Source: Lantana camara (Eukaryota; Streptophyta; Magnoliopsida; Lamiales; Verbenaceae). From it: a stretch of DNA of 64,000 bases. The stretch covers positions 58,471,001 through 58,535,000 of the forward strand of contig CM074864.1 in assembly GCA_037501455.1 (NCBI GenBank), read 5' to 3'. The position numbers were made by a program, and so were the translations under genes. Positions 44,955 to 57,176 of this stretch are shown in pieces (position 1 is the stretch's first letter; the number at the start of each line of letters is the position of its first letter). The notes beneath the pieces are model-generated. The model was given only the letters and a program-made list of their open reading frames with translations, did no database searches and was not told where the DNA came from.

Positions 44955-47787
44955 ATCCTCGGGTACAATATCAGGTGCATTTGTAGTAATATCAATATTA
45001 TCAGAAATGACAATAGGAAGTGGAGAGTGTTCGGTTACCTCATTTTGGACATCATTCGAAGGAGGATCACTAGGCGTGGGTGTGGTACTGAGTTCTTCAG
45101 GAGCAGGTGGCACAGGATCAACCAGATCAGTATAACTCAACCAGCTCAAAGATCTATCACTATGATTCTCCCTCTGGTCACTGTGTTGGGATGCATAGAA
45201 GTACTCTGTTTCAACGAATGTACAATCCATAGTGACAAGGAACCGTTTGGTTCGGGGATTATAACACCGATACCCCTTTTGACTAGGAGCATATCCCATG
45301 AATACACATTTCTCAGTGCAAGCATCCAGTTTAGTACGATCAGACTTGGGTACATAAACAAAGACCGTACACCCAAATATTCGAGGTGGAAGAGTGAGAT
45401 GGGATGGGACTTCGACTTGGGTTTTGAGAGTTGAAAGAGGTGTCTTATGGGCGAGGATTTTGGTTAGCAGTCTGTTGGTTAAGTAGACAGCAGTACTAAC
45501 AGCTTCAGGCCAAAAATGTTTGGGAACATGGGCTCCAGTAAGCAAAGCACGGGTTATCTCAAGTATGGTCCGATTTTTTCGTTCAGCTACTCCATTTTGT
45601 TGAGGAGTATTAGGGCAGGAGGTTTGGCTGACAATACCGTTTTTCTGACAAAAGTTATGCATATCCTGATTAACACACTCTCTTCCATTATCCGAACGTA
45701 ATACTCGGATTTTTTTATCAAACTGTGTTTGCACCATATTAAAGAAAGATACAAACGTGCTCATCATATCATATTTATGTCGCAGAAAGTATACCCATGT
45801 CATGCGAGAGTAGTCATCAATAAATAACACAAAATATCGAAATTGATTCTGAGTAGTCAAAGGGGCTGGTCCCCAAACATCTGAATGAACTAGAGAAAAA
45901 CCAGACTCAACTCGAGTATTGTTCAATTTGAAAGAGGTTCTATGACTTTTAGAAGCAAGACATGTTTGACACGATAAATCCAACGACTGACAATTCTGAA
46001 AGATAGAAGGAAATAGCATCTTCAAATACCCAAGTGAGGGATGTCCGAGCCTACGATGCCAGAGCCAAAGTTGAGTGTGTCTCGTTCCTTGTGAAAGAAG
46101 AGCCTTATACTGATTTTCCACTTCATCAACGTAGTATAATCCTCCACGCTCAGTACCACGCCCAATGTTCTCCTTCGTATGAATGTTCTGCAATATGCAA
46201 AAATGAGGATATATGAGAACCACACAATTCAATTCCTTTGTCAATTGGCTCACAGACACTAATTTGCAAGATAAAGATGGGACATAGAAGTAGTTTCTTA
46301 GTTTTAAGTTTGTAGAGATAGAAACAGGGCCCTCTTTTTCGACAGAAATCCTGTCCCCACTTGCAGTCACAATATAAGAGTGCTTAGGATTCACGGAATC
46401 AATAATATCTCCTGGGTCAAAGGTCATGGAGTCCGTCGCTCCACAATCAAAGATCCATTGTGAGCCTCGTTGGGTTTTAGTGTGGAATCCACAGTTATCA
46501 GGAGTATGGGAGCAATCTGATATACATCATAACTGTTGGGGGTACTTTCCAAATTATCAGAAGTATGGGGGCTGCTAATAAAGGAAGATAAATGAGGGTT
46601 TGGGTCATTACCCCCAAACCCTATACCTCGTGAAGATCCATCGCCAAGCTCCTCTCTATTTCTGGTAGTTTCTCCATGAGCCCTCCCCACTCCGGCAAAA
46701 TTCACCTGACTAACTCCTGCCGCCGTCGCTGTGACGTCTCCGCCACCGACGCCAGCGGTGGCCTCTTCTCCGATGGTAAGATGCACTGGCGGTTTCCTCC
46801 TTTCACCGTTTGTCCACCGCTACCAGCCTTCTGGGTCGCCTCCCACCAATCGGGGTACCCAATAAGTTCAAAGCAAAAGGCGGCGGTGTGTTTGGGCTTG
46901 CCGCAATGGTCACATGTCAGTCCGGACTTGTCCTTACGCTGTGATGAGCAGCGACCACCGCCATCGGGCCGGCCGGTGCCTTCTGAGCGCCCTGACCCTT
47001 TAAAGTTCTTCCCTCTCTTTGCTACAAGGGCAGCGGCTGTATCATGGGAGGAAGAAGGCCCCTCGCCGCCGGTTACCTCCTTGAGGATCTGGAGGCGCGC
47101 GGCTTCTCTTCTGACCGTGGCATATGTCGCCTCCACCTTGGGTTTTTGCTCTTGTTTGAGTATGTCCCTTCTTATTACTTCATACTTCTCATCTATTCCC
47201 GTAAGAAACTGATACAGGCGCTGTTCTTGAGTAATTTTGTTGAAGGTTGTTATGTCATCGGGGCAGCGCATAGGATTTGGCTGTTTCCTGTCAATAGCCA
47301 TCCAAATGGTTTGAAGATTTCCCCAAAAATCTTACAAGTTATCCTGTCCTTGTCGCTGGGTATTAGCTCTTCGATGCAAATCGAAAAGTTGAAGAGGATC
47401 CCTGCCACTGCCGTAAGTGGTGGCGAGGCCGTCCCATAGTGTCTTCGCCGTTGGGTATTGAAGAACATTGTTGAGGAGGCTGGATTCAATATTCTGAATT
47501 ATCTAGGTAAAGATACTTTGGTCAATTTGCTCCCATTGATCAAATGTGGAGTCGGTTTCTTTGGGGGCCGGAGGAATTCCGGTTATGTGCGATCGGCCAC
47601 CGCGGCCTCCAATCGCCATCTTCATCAATCGTGCCCATACCGGATAGTTTTCACCATTTAATTTTATCCCAATGAACAAACTATCGGAATTTGGCACTAC
47701 CGGTTGGGTGTTGTTGTTGCATAGCAGATTTGCTAACTGTAGTGAGAGTTCTGGGTTGTTTGGGGTGTTTTCTGTTGGAGTTGACAT
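44955..47787 (-). pseudogene. Copia-1 gag, protease and integrase part
   Basis: Minus strand. The gag start at 47787 reads MSTPTENTPNNPELS and contains FIGIKLNGENYPVWARLMKM. A stop at 47503-47505 and another near 47330 break the frame, then gag resumes (TQEQRLYQFLTGIDEKYEVI) with the knuckle CDHCGKPKHTAAFC near 46920. After frame changes near 46700-46430 a 504-codon frame (46427-44913) carries the pre-integrase HHCC (WHRRLGHPS, CQTCLASK) and integrase core (VHSDVWGPAP, FIDDYSRMTW, LRSDNGREC, NGVAERKNR). It runs into Copia-2 LTR sequence at 44949. The continuation is at 25454. Several lesions make it non-functional. Confidence 0.9.
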
Positions 47788-47899
47788 GTTTCTTGGTTTG
47801 CAGGTTGTTGTCGGATCGAGGCTGATTTAGGTTTGAGAATGGTACTCGGACGATGATGATTAAAGTGAGTCCCCAGGTTCTAACACTGCTCTGATACTA

Positions 47900-48085
47900 T
47901 GTTAGAACATGGTATTGGGGAAAAGTTTTTGTATATTGTATTCATCGTATTTCTCTTGGTTACAATATTCACACTATGAACAGGAATAAATAGGGCTAAT
48001 ACACAAATCCTTACAAATCAGGTAAATTACAATAGATGGGAAATAAATCCGGTAAGTCAACTATACCATACCAGGATATCCAACA
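47900..48085 (-). repeat. 5' LTR of Copia-1
   Basis: 186 bp, pair of 23591-23776. On the minus strand it is followed by TAGTATCAGAGCAG, a PBS with a mismatch to initiator tRNA-Met. Confidence 0.92.
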
Positions 48086-48363
48086 ATGCACCTCGTACTA
48101 TGTGTACTTGCACATGCGGCGAACTGTGCTATATATACCCCACGCATTTATTTCAGTAGGTAAGCACATTCGTTGCATTACTCGAGCTCAATCATATATT
48201 TGCCCTGATCAAATATACTGACTCGATCGAGCCTCGAAGAGTCAAAATTGGACACAACTCCCATTCCCCCAATTTGGTTCGTGCTCACGTTTATTCCCTC
48301 CTTTCAACATTTTCCTAACCAAACAACTTTCCTGTCGTACAAATTCTTAAGTGGTCGATCAGA
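48086..48363. other. Unique intergenic DNA between Copia-1 and the hAT relic
   Basis: No gene or repeat structure seen. Confidence 0.55.
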
Positions 48364-48371
48364 TGCTACAC

Positions 48372-49386
48372 CAGTGGTGGAGCCACCTTGCTTTGAGGGG
48401 GTACAATTGACCCCCCTCAATTTTTTTATTTTTTTTTTTATTATATGTATATATTTTTTTAGGTTGAAATTTTATTATTATATGTATATGTAATTTTATG
48501 AAATTTTTTATTATTAACCCCCCTCACCAAAATTAAAATTAACATTAGTGGGGGTCAATATAATAAATTATTAATAATTGAGACCACACAAATTGAAATT
48601 TTTAGGTTTCAATTTTAATTGGACTTTAATTTCCAATTCAAGACCCAACCAATAGCTAAATCAAACTCCTCCAATCAAATTCTGTTATATTTCAACTCAT
48701 ATTTTATCTCTTCTCCGCTATATACATAATAGAATCAAACTCCTCCAATCGCCTTCAAAAGGATACGAATCGATTCAACCGTTTTACAGAGGTAAACTCA
48801 CAGTTGCTTATTTGTCTAGCTTGCTTGAGTCTCGTTGATTTATTTGTCTCTTTCAACAAAGAAGGTCGAATTCAGTTAACCAAATTTTATCTAGTAGAGT
48901 TGTCTTGCAAATATCAATACTTGAAAATCAATTTGAGAACTATATTATTGATATGAGATCAGATGAAGTCTTTTCTGAATTGAAAGGGATTGATGATTTT
49001 GCTCGAAAATTGGTGTAGACAATGAGAATGATGTGTATTCACTTGTGTACTTACTTCTAATATTGACTTTAATTCTACTAGTTGCAACAATTATAATGGA
49101 AAGAGCATTTTCTACAATGAAATAAATCAAAAATCGGTTGAGAAATATGATGAATAACGAATAGTTAAATGATTATTTGATTACATATATTAAAAATGAT
49201 ATATTTGACAATGTTTCCAATGATTTAATTATTCATCGTTTTCAAAATATGGATAACTGATGTGGACATTTGTGAGATACAAACTTGTAAGTACATTAAA
49301 AAAAAAAAATTAAATTTAACTTGTTATTTTTTTTAGTATTATATTTTAGTCGACCACCTTGAATAAATTTTCTGGCTCCGCCACTG
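48372..49386 (+). mobile_element. hAT transposon relic with perfect 8-bp target duplication
   Basis: 1015 bp. Termini CAGTGGTGGAGCCA and, inverted, CAGTGGCGGAGCCA. TGCTACAC flanks both ends (48364-48371 and 49387-49394). The interior carries a decayed transposase C-terminus. Internally deleted relative to full hAT elements of 3-5 kb. Confidence 0.92.
48929..49260 (+). pseudogene. hAT transposase C-terminal (dimerisation) remnant
   Basis: Translates as QFENYIIDMRSDEVFSELKG, then a stop and +1 shift, then VYLLLILTLILLVATIIMER, AFSTMK, stop, IKNRLRNMMNNE, stop, LNDYLITYIKND. This is the pattern of TTF-type hAT transposases (VATATVERAFSAMKIIKTRLRN type). Two in-frame stops and a frameshift show decay. 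Confidence 0.85.
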
Positions 49387-49559
49387 TGCTACACCACCTC
49401 AACGAATAGAATTCGAGTACAATCAAACAACAGAATTGAGTATTCCTGAGAAATTGAAGATAAGCTCTCGAAATTTCTCAAATTTCAAAAAATGATTGTT
49501 TACTAAGATCAAATCTCAAGACATTCTCATCAGTGTAATTATCCTCTATATTGTAGTTA

Positions 49560-52500
49560 CTAGCATTATCCCCGTCCGTTGTACGGATCTGAAAAGTATT
49601 TCAATAAATTTTGTATATATAGAAAAAACGAAAAAATATCAATTATTTTAAAATTTCTCTTTTAAAATATAAATATAATTAATTTAAATTTTATTGGTAT
49701 ATAAATATAGTTATCAAGTAAAAAAAAGAAAATAAATAATTACATAATTAAAAAAATGTACATAATAAAAATTATAGAGCATGCACTATGCATAAAAAAA
49801 CAAATAAAATTTATTTTGTTAGTTATTAATATTTTCTTTTTGGTTCTAGTTAGTTATTAATATGTTTTCTTTTTTTAACTCACTAATACTTTTCATAATT
49901 GGTTGTTATATATTCTTAATTTTTAAATGTCAATAAAAAGGAATTTGACAAAATATAAAAAAATAGAAAAATTTTGTTAAATGTTTAAAAGATGACTATA
50001 TACTGTCAATAGATTAATATGTTATTTTATTTTACTTAGCTAAAATCTATTTTAATATATATATCTAAATATTGAAGTAGGATAATAAAATTAATTATTT
50101 AGTATATGCAAGGCTTTATAGATTTAAAATATATGAATAAAAATTACCATTGACCCCGAGAAAATTGTTATAGGAGAAAAATATTTAGTTTATCCAAAAA
50201 ATTTAATAAAAAATAAAAATAATATAACAAATAAATATAGTGAAGGAAAAGTAAAAACAAATATGATTAACAATGCAAATATCCATATTAGAAGCGGTTC
50301 AATGATTATAACTATTATTTATTAAAATTGTAAAACAATGCAACTGCATAAAAAATAAAAAGTAGAACTAAATTTTAGAGAAAATAAATATAAGGGCTAA
50401 TTCAAGGTACTCATAAAAGTGTCTCAAAAGAATGTCGTATACATATTACTCCACTGAAAATTTAGAGAAAAAGTACGCAAATAAGTTTTTTTTAAAAGAA
50501 AAAAGAAAAAAACAAACGTTACAACACAAATTTAAAACTTTATTTTAAAACATAATGAACATAAAACAAAATTTTGTATGAAAACCAAAAAAAATAATTA
50601 AAATTTATTGGTTTCCACCTACAATTATACCGATTAATAAGTAATTATATTGACTATAGAATAGAGAAATAATAAAATAAAACTAATTTATTATTTCTGA
50701 TCAAATTTAGTAAGAGACTTAATTAGAAGATCGTAAAATTAAGAATTTAAGATATACCAAATGATATTTTAGATAGATTTATTTCTTTTAATGTTAATAT
50801 TAAAACCTTCTCAAACAAATATTTCTGAAGGAGGCTAATTAATATTGAATTAGGGATTAATACCAAATTTTCTCAGACAATTAAAATGGAGAATTATTTT
50901 GAGAAAAATATAAAATTGAGTATTAAAAAAGATGAACAAATAATCAGAAAAATAAAATATCATAATATTTTAAAGAAGAAAAAGAAGAGATAAAATAATA
51001 AAATTTAATATCAAATAGTATCAATGACGATTAAATTTAAATACAACAAAACTGTATAATTAGTGATTTTAAAGGTAAAATTAATTCACTATAAAAAATA
51101 AAAACAATAAGAGTACAAATAGGAAAGGAATATGATGAACCATCGTTACCTGGTGATTTACATATTAATTTCATTTGGAGCCGGAATTGGAAAAAACAAT
51201 TCCTGAAGAATATAAACAAATAAGTGTGATATTCCAAAGAAATGATTTTTGAATGTACACTTTAGCATAAAAACTTCGCCTACTTATATTTCTATCCATG
51301 ATCTCTAAAACCTTCAATATACACTCTCGAATTTATAGATAAAATTTTAGTATTCAAAATTCAAATTTGGAGAATAACTTATTTTTGGCAAAAATAAATT
51401 AATTCATTTTTTAATTCTCATAATATTTGAGTTTTCTTTTTTAACTCAACGTATTAGCCAATAAAATATGCAGTAGGTCGAACTTGATATATTTTCCATA
51501 GTTAAACACTCAATAAATATTACCCACTAATTATGCAATAAAGTTTGAAATTGATGCGGTTACCAAAACTAAAACACTCAAGCTACGAAAAGATAAAAAA
51601 AACTTCAATTAATAAAAATAATTTAAAATGTTAGAAAATACGTTGCACAGACCTAATAGTTAATAATATATAAATATTTGTAAGTGAATACTAAAAAATC
51701 AAAAAATACAAAGAATTAAATTTGAAAATACAATAAATTAATTTAATCAAATAAATAAAAATAACTTTAAACGTTAAAAAATATATAGTAAGAGAAATAA
51801 GTTAATAAAATTGAAAAAAAAATAAACATCAAATAATTAACATAAAAAACAACCACAATCAAATATATTATATAAAAAAAGGGAAAAAAACATAGAAGTA
51901 CTTAAATTAATAGCAAAAGGAAGGAACAAATATAAAGATTTTATTCATTTTTAATTTAATCTAAATATAAATCTTAGAAAAAATAATTAACCACTTATAA
52001 ATTTAAAAACTCCAAATAAATTATTGAAACTCAAACTCAATATTGTTATTTAAAATAGAAGGGGATGTCCCAATTGAAAGAGATTTTCTTACCACCACAT
52101 TGATCAAGTTCAAGTTGGAAACATGAATAAAATAACTAAAAAAATATCAATTATAAGTGAAAAATTACAAACTAAAAAGAAATAATTCAAAAATGAATTA
52201 AATATAACTAAAATATATTTAAATAATAACTAATAAATTTTAACATAATATAAATCCATTCAAATAATTAAAAATAAGTTGTAAAATAAAAAATAATAAT
52301 AAATTATTAAATAAAAATAATGGTAAAATATTAAGAATGCTAAACAGTTATAAAAATAATAATAAATTACAATATATAAAAATAACAATAAATTTAATAA
52401 AAACAATAAAAAAATAATTAATACTGACTAATAAACATGAACATAAATGTAAAACTAAACATAATAAAAGATTATTAAAAGATTATAATAAAATATTAGA

Positions 52501-53855
52501 AACAACCAACAATAATCAAAATAACAATACAATACCATTAACAAAAATAATAAAAAAATTTAGTCAAGATAATAAAAAAAGAACTAATAAATTATAAAAA
52601 CAAAAACAACAAAGAAATCATAAAATAAAACATAGCAATAAAATATTAAGAACAACAAAGAATCATTACAATGGTAATAAATCAAGATAAAAATAATAAT
52701 AATAAAATTTAATCAAAATAATAATTAAAAAATTAATAAAAGTTAACAAAAGAGAAGAAAACAATAAACATAAAAGAAAATTCAACTATAACACTAAAAT
52801 ATAAAAAAATAAGAATTAAATAAAAGTTTAGAACAAACCAAAGATAAGAAAAAGCGTGACGAACTAGGTTAATGGGAGAGAGAGATCATTCATTAGTGTA
52901 GAAAAATGACAAGGAGAAATAGTGGTAGAGATAATGGTTTGTGCAGAAACAGAGAGAAAAAATGAAGAAGAGAGAGCATTGAGAGAAAAAATTGAGGAAG
53001 AGACCTGAAAAATTAGATTGAAGAGGAAAGTAATGTAAAAAATTATAAATTAGAGAATGAGAGAGAAATATAAGGCACAAATAAGTAATACATAATATGT
53101 TGAATTTAAATTAATGTACATTTTCCTAAATTTATGCATTCAAAAGGCTAAATTGCCAATTTAGTCCCACAGGATTGGTCCCTCGTCAATTTAGTCTCAT
53201 GCTTTTGGAATAATTCAATTTAGTCCCAAATCCTAAAATTCTCAACCAATGTGGTCCCAAATGCTAATGGACGTTAGCAAACTAACGAAATTGACCATTT
53301 GACATGCTGAGTTAGAGTTTGGAGGGTAAAAAACAGAACCCTAACACATCCAATTTACTCATTCATACTTCCCCCAAATATTTTACCCTTTTTTTTTACA
53401 AAAAACCCTAGGAGCCCGTCTTCGGTTTTCTTCGATTTGTGGAGAAATTTTGGAAATTTCTTCACAATAATACTCTCACATGTTTATTACAATCCAAAAA
53501 CTTGGTCAATCACGTTAGTTTTCTAACGTCCGTTAGCATTTGAGACCACATTGGTTGAAAATTTTAGGATTTGAGACTAAATTGAATTATTCCAAAAGTA
53601 CGGGATTAAATTGACGAGGGGTCAATCCTGTGGGACTAAATTGGTAATTTGGCCCATTGAAAATGAATTTTACCATAAATGAGGAAAACTTCTAAAACTT
53701 AAAAAATAAATATCCAATTAATAAAATTTAATAATCGTCAACCAATCATAATTTTTGAATTTAATAAAATAATTCAAAAATACCAGAAATTAAAATTTGC
53801 TCAAAATTAATATAATTGGGTCAAAAAACACCCTTCCTATATATTATACTATAGA
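49560..53855 (-). mobile_element. Helitron-like non-autonomous element
   Basis: On the minus strand the 5' end reads A|TCTATAGTATAATATATAGG then AAGGGTGTTTTTTG, typical of plant Helitron starts. The 3' end has the dyad ATCCGTACAACGGA, then CGGGG, and terminates CTAG before a host T at 49559. Insertion between A and T without target duplication fits. The ~4.3-kb interior is extremely AT-rich with no Rep or helicase frame, so it is non-autonomous or eroded. A MITE is nested in it. The 5' end could alternatively be at 53862 because the terminal motif is repeated. Confidence 0.6.
53146..53654. mobile_element. Mutator-like foldback MITE
   Basis: 509 bp. Inverted arms of about 150 bp (53146-53295 and 53505-53654) begin GGCTAAATTGCC and GGCCAAATTACC. 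The flanks CATTCAAAA (53137-53145) and CATTGAAAA (53655-53663) are a 9-bp duplication with one mismatch, the MULE length. Non-coding. Confidence 0.85.
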
Positions 53856-53986
53856 TTATAGATTAGATGTGGCTAACTTGTTTCATTCAATTATTCTCAT
53901 AATCAACCAGAAATTTGACTGCAGAAATACATACACAAACCTTATTTACCACAATTATCAGATCAGCCGCATCACATAATTAACCA
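53664..53986. other. End of the Helitron-like element and downstream flank of the PMEI-like gene
   Basis: AT-rich DNA up to the PMEI stop codon. The 60-codon frame at 53797-53979 has no recognisable content. Confidence 0.5.
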
Positions 53987-54502
53987 CTAAAATCTTTCAA
54001 TAATCCTCATAGCAGCCTCCGAGAGCTCCTCAAACACCATCATCTCAGCACCAAACCCTTCATCATCTTTAACCTTCCCATTTCCAATTCCATTCCAGCA
54101 CTCTAAGTTACAGCTTCTTGCCTTGAAAACATCCTCATTTGCACCGTCGTAATCACCATTCTTGATCTCTTTCGCAGCAGATTTTAGCCCTTTCCTCGCC
54201 TGCGAAAACAGAGTAACACAATCCTCATAGGCCTGTCTTGAGCTATCGTGCTCCGGAGTACCACCAGCCAAAGCAGAGAAGTTACCTGCTAAACTGACGG
54301 CATGTTTGTCAGCGATTGAAAACTTATCCGCATGAGCGCTGCGGCTGTCGGAGTTGAGGCACTGAACGCATGGGGTTGGGGCCTGTGCGTTGTGGCACTG
54401 TATCTTTATCAGGCTATCGTCTGCCTCGGCCCGTAAGCCTGGGTTTTGGATTGAGGGGAGATAGAAAGATAGGAGGAATATGTAAACCAGAATAGTAGTC
54501 AT
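53987..54502 (-). CDS. PMEI-like (invertase / pectin methylesterase inhibitor) protein, complete copy
   Basis: Single exon, 171 residues, the usual size for this family. The signal peptide (about 1-25) is hydrophobic, so export to the cell wall is expected. Cysteines at 36, 45, 48, 95, 131 and 135. The first pair (36-45) and a later pair bridging the four-helix bundle are the family hallmark, and the extra cysteines are unusual. The helix II-III region carries the typical YEDC. Family members bind and inhibit pectin methylesterase or acid invertase; which one cannot be told. The promoter has a TATA box at 54540-54547. A Helitron-like element ends 131 bp beyond its stop codon. Its N-terminal 109 codons are duplicated at 1-327. 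Confidence 0.82.
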   Translation of the reverse strand: MTTILVYIFLLSFYLPSIQNPGLRAEADDSLIKIQCHNAQAPTPCVQCLNSDSRSAHADKFSIADKHAVSLAGNFSALAGGTPEHDSSRQAYEDCVTLFSQARKGLKSAAKEIKNGDYDGANEDVFKARSCNLECWNGIGNGKVKDDEGFGAEMMVFEELSEAAMRIIERF

Positions 54503-54539
54503 TGTGTAGTAAAATGATATACATACTGGTGTTTCTAGA

Positions 54540-54547
54540 TTTATATA
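54540..54547 (-). promoter_or_regulatory. TATA box of the PMEI-like gene, right copy
   Basis: TATATAAA on the minus strand, 38 bp before the ATG at 54502. Confidence 0.6.
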
Positions 54548-55395
54548 GACGTGGTATACCTCATTATGAGTTCGACTTGAATCGAATCAGTAAGATGTAA
54601 AGATTATGCATAGGTGCGTATTCAAAAACTCGAATATGAAATATCGCATTATGATAGTATTTCCCCGAATGGCTATACAAGACCGGTGGTTATTAATGAT
54701 AAAGCACACAATGGGATTAGAATAAAAGTTCTACATTGGTTTCATGCTTGACTAATAAGCTGGTAGCTTGTGGTACTCTGTATTTCACCTTGGAATTATG
54801 TTACCTAATTGTTGGAGGTAAGGGAAAAAAAGTTCTCTTGCATGATGATGATTGTATCATGATTGCTTGTTGAATCTAGAGAAGAAAAAAAATCATATAT
54901 AAATTGGGTTTGTGATTCTAAAAATAAAATGATTCAGATTAAGAGTTACAATGTAATTGCATATATAATTTTATTTTCATATAAAATAAAACATGAGTAC
55001 ATGACACAATCTAAACTGTTCGGTAGGTCAATGTCAAAGTGAGGATTAACTAAAATCTTTCATGCAACTACCACAACTTTTGATTAGATCAAGGATTGAC
55101 AATGGGATTTATGTGAACAACCCAACCCCCCACCAATTAATACTTATAGTATCATTTCGTTAGGTCGTATCATATATTTTTATCTAAAAAAAATTAAAAA
55201 AATTACTTATCATTGTAGCTTAGGTCATATAATTATATTATATCATGCCTGTATTATTATATTCGTATTTGTAAATTATAAATATAATAGTAGTTTAGAA
55301 AATGTGAAAGTGGACAGAAACAACTGGTTTTGGATAAATTTCTAGATAAATGTATCTCTCAACTTTTTAGATACCCTTAAAACTATAATTACATA
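54548..55395. other. Intergenic DNA, right block
   Basis: Counterpart of 373-1220; no gene seen. One A/T difference lies near 55267. Confidence 0.6.
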
Positions 55396-55630
55396 CCGAT
55401 CTCAACAAAATATAGAGAACTACACGTGATATTACTGCATCAAATAATTGTATTTATCTTGTCTCATAAATTTAATAATTACATTAACACCCTTCACATG
55501 AATTTAAAAATATCCCTACAAAATAGTTTCTTTCGGGTGTGTAATATACTTATTAAATTTATGAAGAGTGTAAATATAATTATTTAACTAAGTGATACTA
55601 AATTGTAATTTTCTATATTTCTTTGATCTA
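55396..55630. mobile_element. Foldback MITE-like palindrome (right copy)
   Basis: Same element as 1221-1455, inherited through the block duplication. Confidence 0.55.
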
Positions 55631-57066
55631 AATGCAAATGATTCTACCTTTAAAAACATCATATTATTGTGTCGGGTATCATATTGAATGCCTACTATAT
55701 TGAAAATTTTAAAAAATGTGTAATAGTGTCCACGTCGTATTGTTTCGCGTTTCATGCATTATTGCCTAATCTTCCAAATTTGCATTTACTATCCACAAAT
55801 AGCACGTTTTTAGGCTAAATTTTCCGTGTAAATTTCTTTTCACTTACCATTCTCTTGTTCGAATTTTAGATTTCGATCACTACATAGTTAAGTAAGTGAT
55901 AACTGATAAGTCTTTATTCATCATGTCTATATTGCTTATGGTAATTTTTTTTTTTTTTTTTTTTTTGTATTGCTTATAGTAATTTAAAGACCTATCATTT
56001 TCTCATTAAGACTTAATCTAAAATAGGGAAAATACACAAGTAAAGATGGTGCGGGGTTAAATGCTTTAGACACAATTTTAGAAGAAAATAAGTTAAATGG
56101 TCCATTTCGGATGGCGAAATGACATTTATTTAAACATTAATGTGTGATGATAACACTTTTTCTTTTTCTTAATTAGACAATAAGGTTCGAAATTCAGATT
56201 CATCTAAATATGTTACATGCCCTTTTTTAATAACTGTATATCGAAATTTTTTTCCACTCATTTTTTTAGTTTGGAAACTATAAAAATCTCAATAGAATCA
56301 AAATTTGAGAGGAGAGATGAAATTAAAATATTAAAAATAAAAGCCATAATATTTGTAATTAACAGGGATAGAAATATCAATATTTCAAAGGGGAATGTGA
56401 TAAAAATTCCCAAAACACCAGATAAATTTGATATTACTCCCCCATGGAAAAAATATCAATTCTAACTCCCCATTTCGAATTTATAATTTGATTTCACTCC
56501 CCATTTTTGAAGAAATTACCAAAATAGGCTTGAAGAAACATGAAATGACATAACTCATCACTCTTCCCTCACACACAAACAATTTGTTAACCTAATACCT
56601 CATATACATGATTTTATACTTTTATTTTGTAGGCTAATACTTAAAATATGATTTTCATACTTCATATGTAAAAATTAATATATATATATATTGTGTAGGT
56701 GGATGGTGGAGTAAAAATTAATTGTTGATTTATATTTTGAAGTATTAATTAAAAACAATAAAATATTCAAATTATAAAACAGAGTTTTGAAATTATAAAA
56801 TAGAGTATCCAAATTATAAAAAACGGAGTATTTAGATATAAAAGTAGAGTATTATTTGTAAAAGTTAAAATACTCAGCTTTAAAATTGCAGTATGAAAAG
56901 AAAAAAGAAATAAATAAGGGTATAGGTGGGTGGGGAGTGAAATTAAATTATAAATTTAAATTAAGGTGTTAGTAAAGATTTTTTTTACAGGGAAAGTAAA
57001 CTAAATTATTTTCAATCGGGAGGAAATGATTAATTATGGCCCCTATTTCAAAATATATTAATATTT

Positions 57067-57110
<44 letters not shown>

Positions 57111-57176
57111 TTACTTACTTTGTGTAATCGAACTTTTATTTTAATAGTATGTGTAATTTAATATTATTTAACCTTT
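55631..57176. other. AT-rich intergenic DNA, right block
   Basis: Counterpart of 1456-3060. Poly-T (55945-55966), TA (56675-56691) and AT (57068-57109) tracts are all shorter than in the left copy. No gene seen. Confidence 0.6.

Larger units (their letters stand above)
23591..48085 (-). mobile_element. Copia-1: old short-LTR Copia element, split by nested insertions
   Basis: Two 186-bp LTRs (23591-23776 and 47900-48085), reading TGTTGGATATCC...ATGTTCTAACA on the minus strand, differ at about four sites. PBS-like TAGTATCAGAGCAG follows the 5' LTR (47886-47899, minus) and the PPT TTGAGGGGGAG precedes the 3' LTR (23777-23787). Removing the insert 25460-44949 rejoins gag-pol. No matching target duplication (AATGT on the left, ATGCA on the right). 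Its left LTR lies 8 bp from the LARD end. Confidence 0.9.

Noticed and set aside
48036..48493. Small plus-strand frames to the right of Copia-1
   Set aside because: They cross the LTR boundary or the hAT terminus and show no protein features.
51631..51665. Second Helitron-like 3' end (ACGTTGCACAGACCTAATAG)
   Set aside because: No CTAG terminus and no convincing hairpin.
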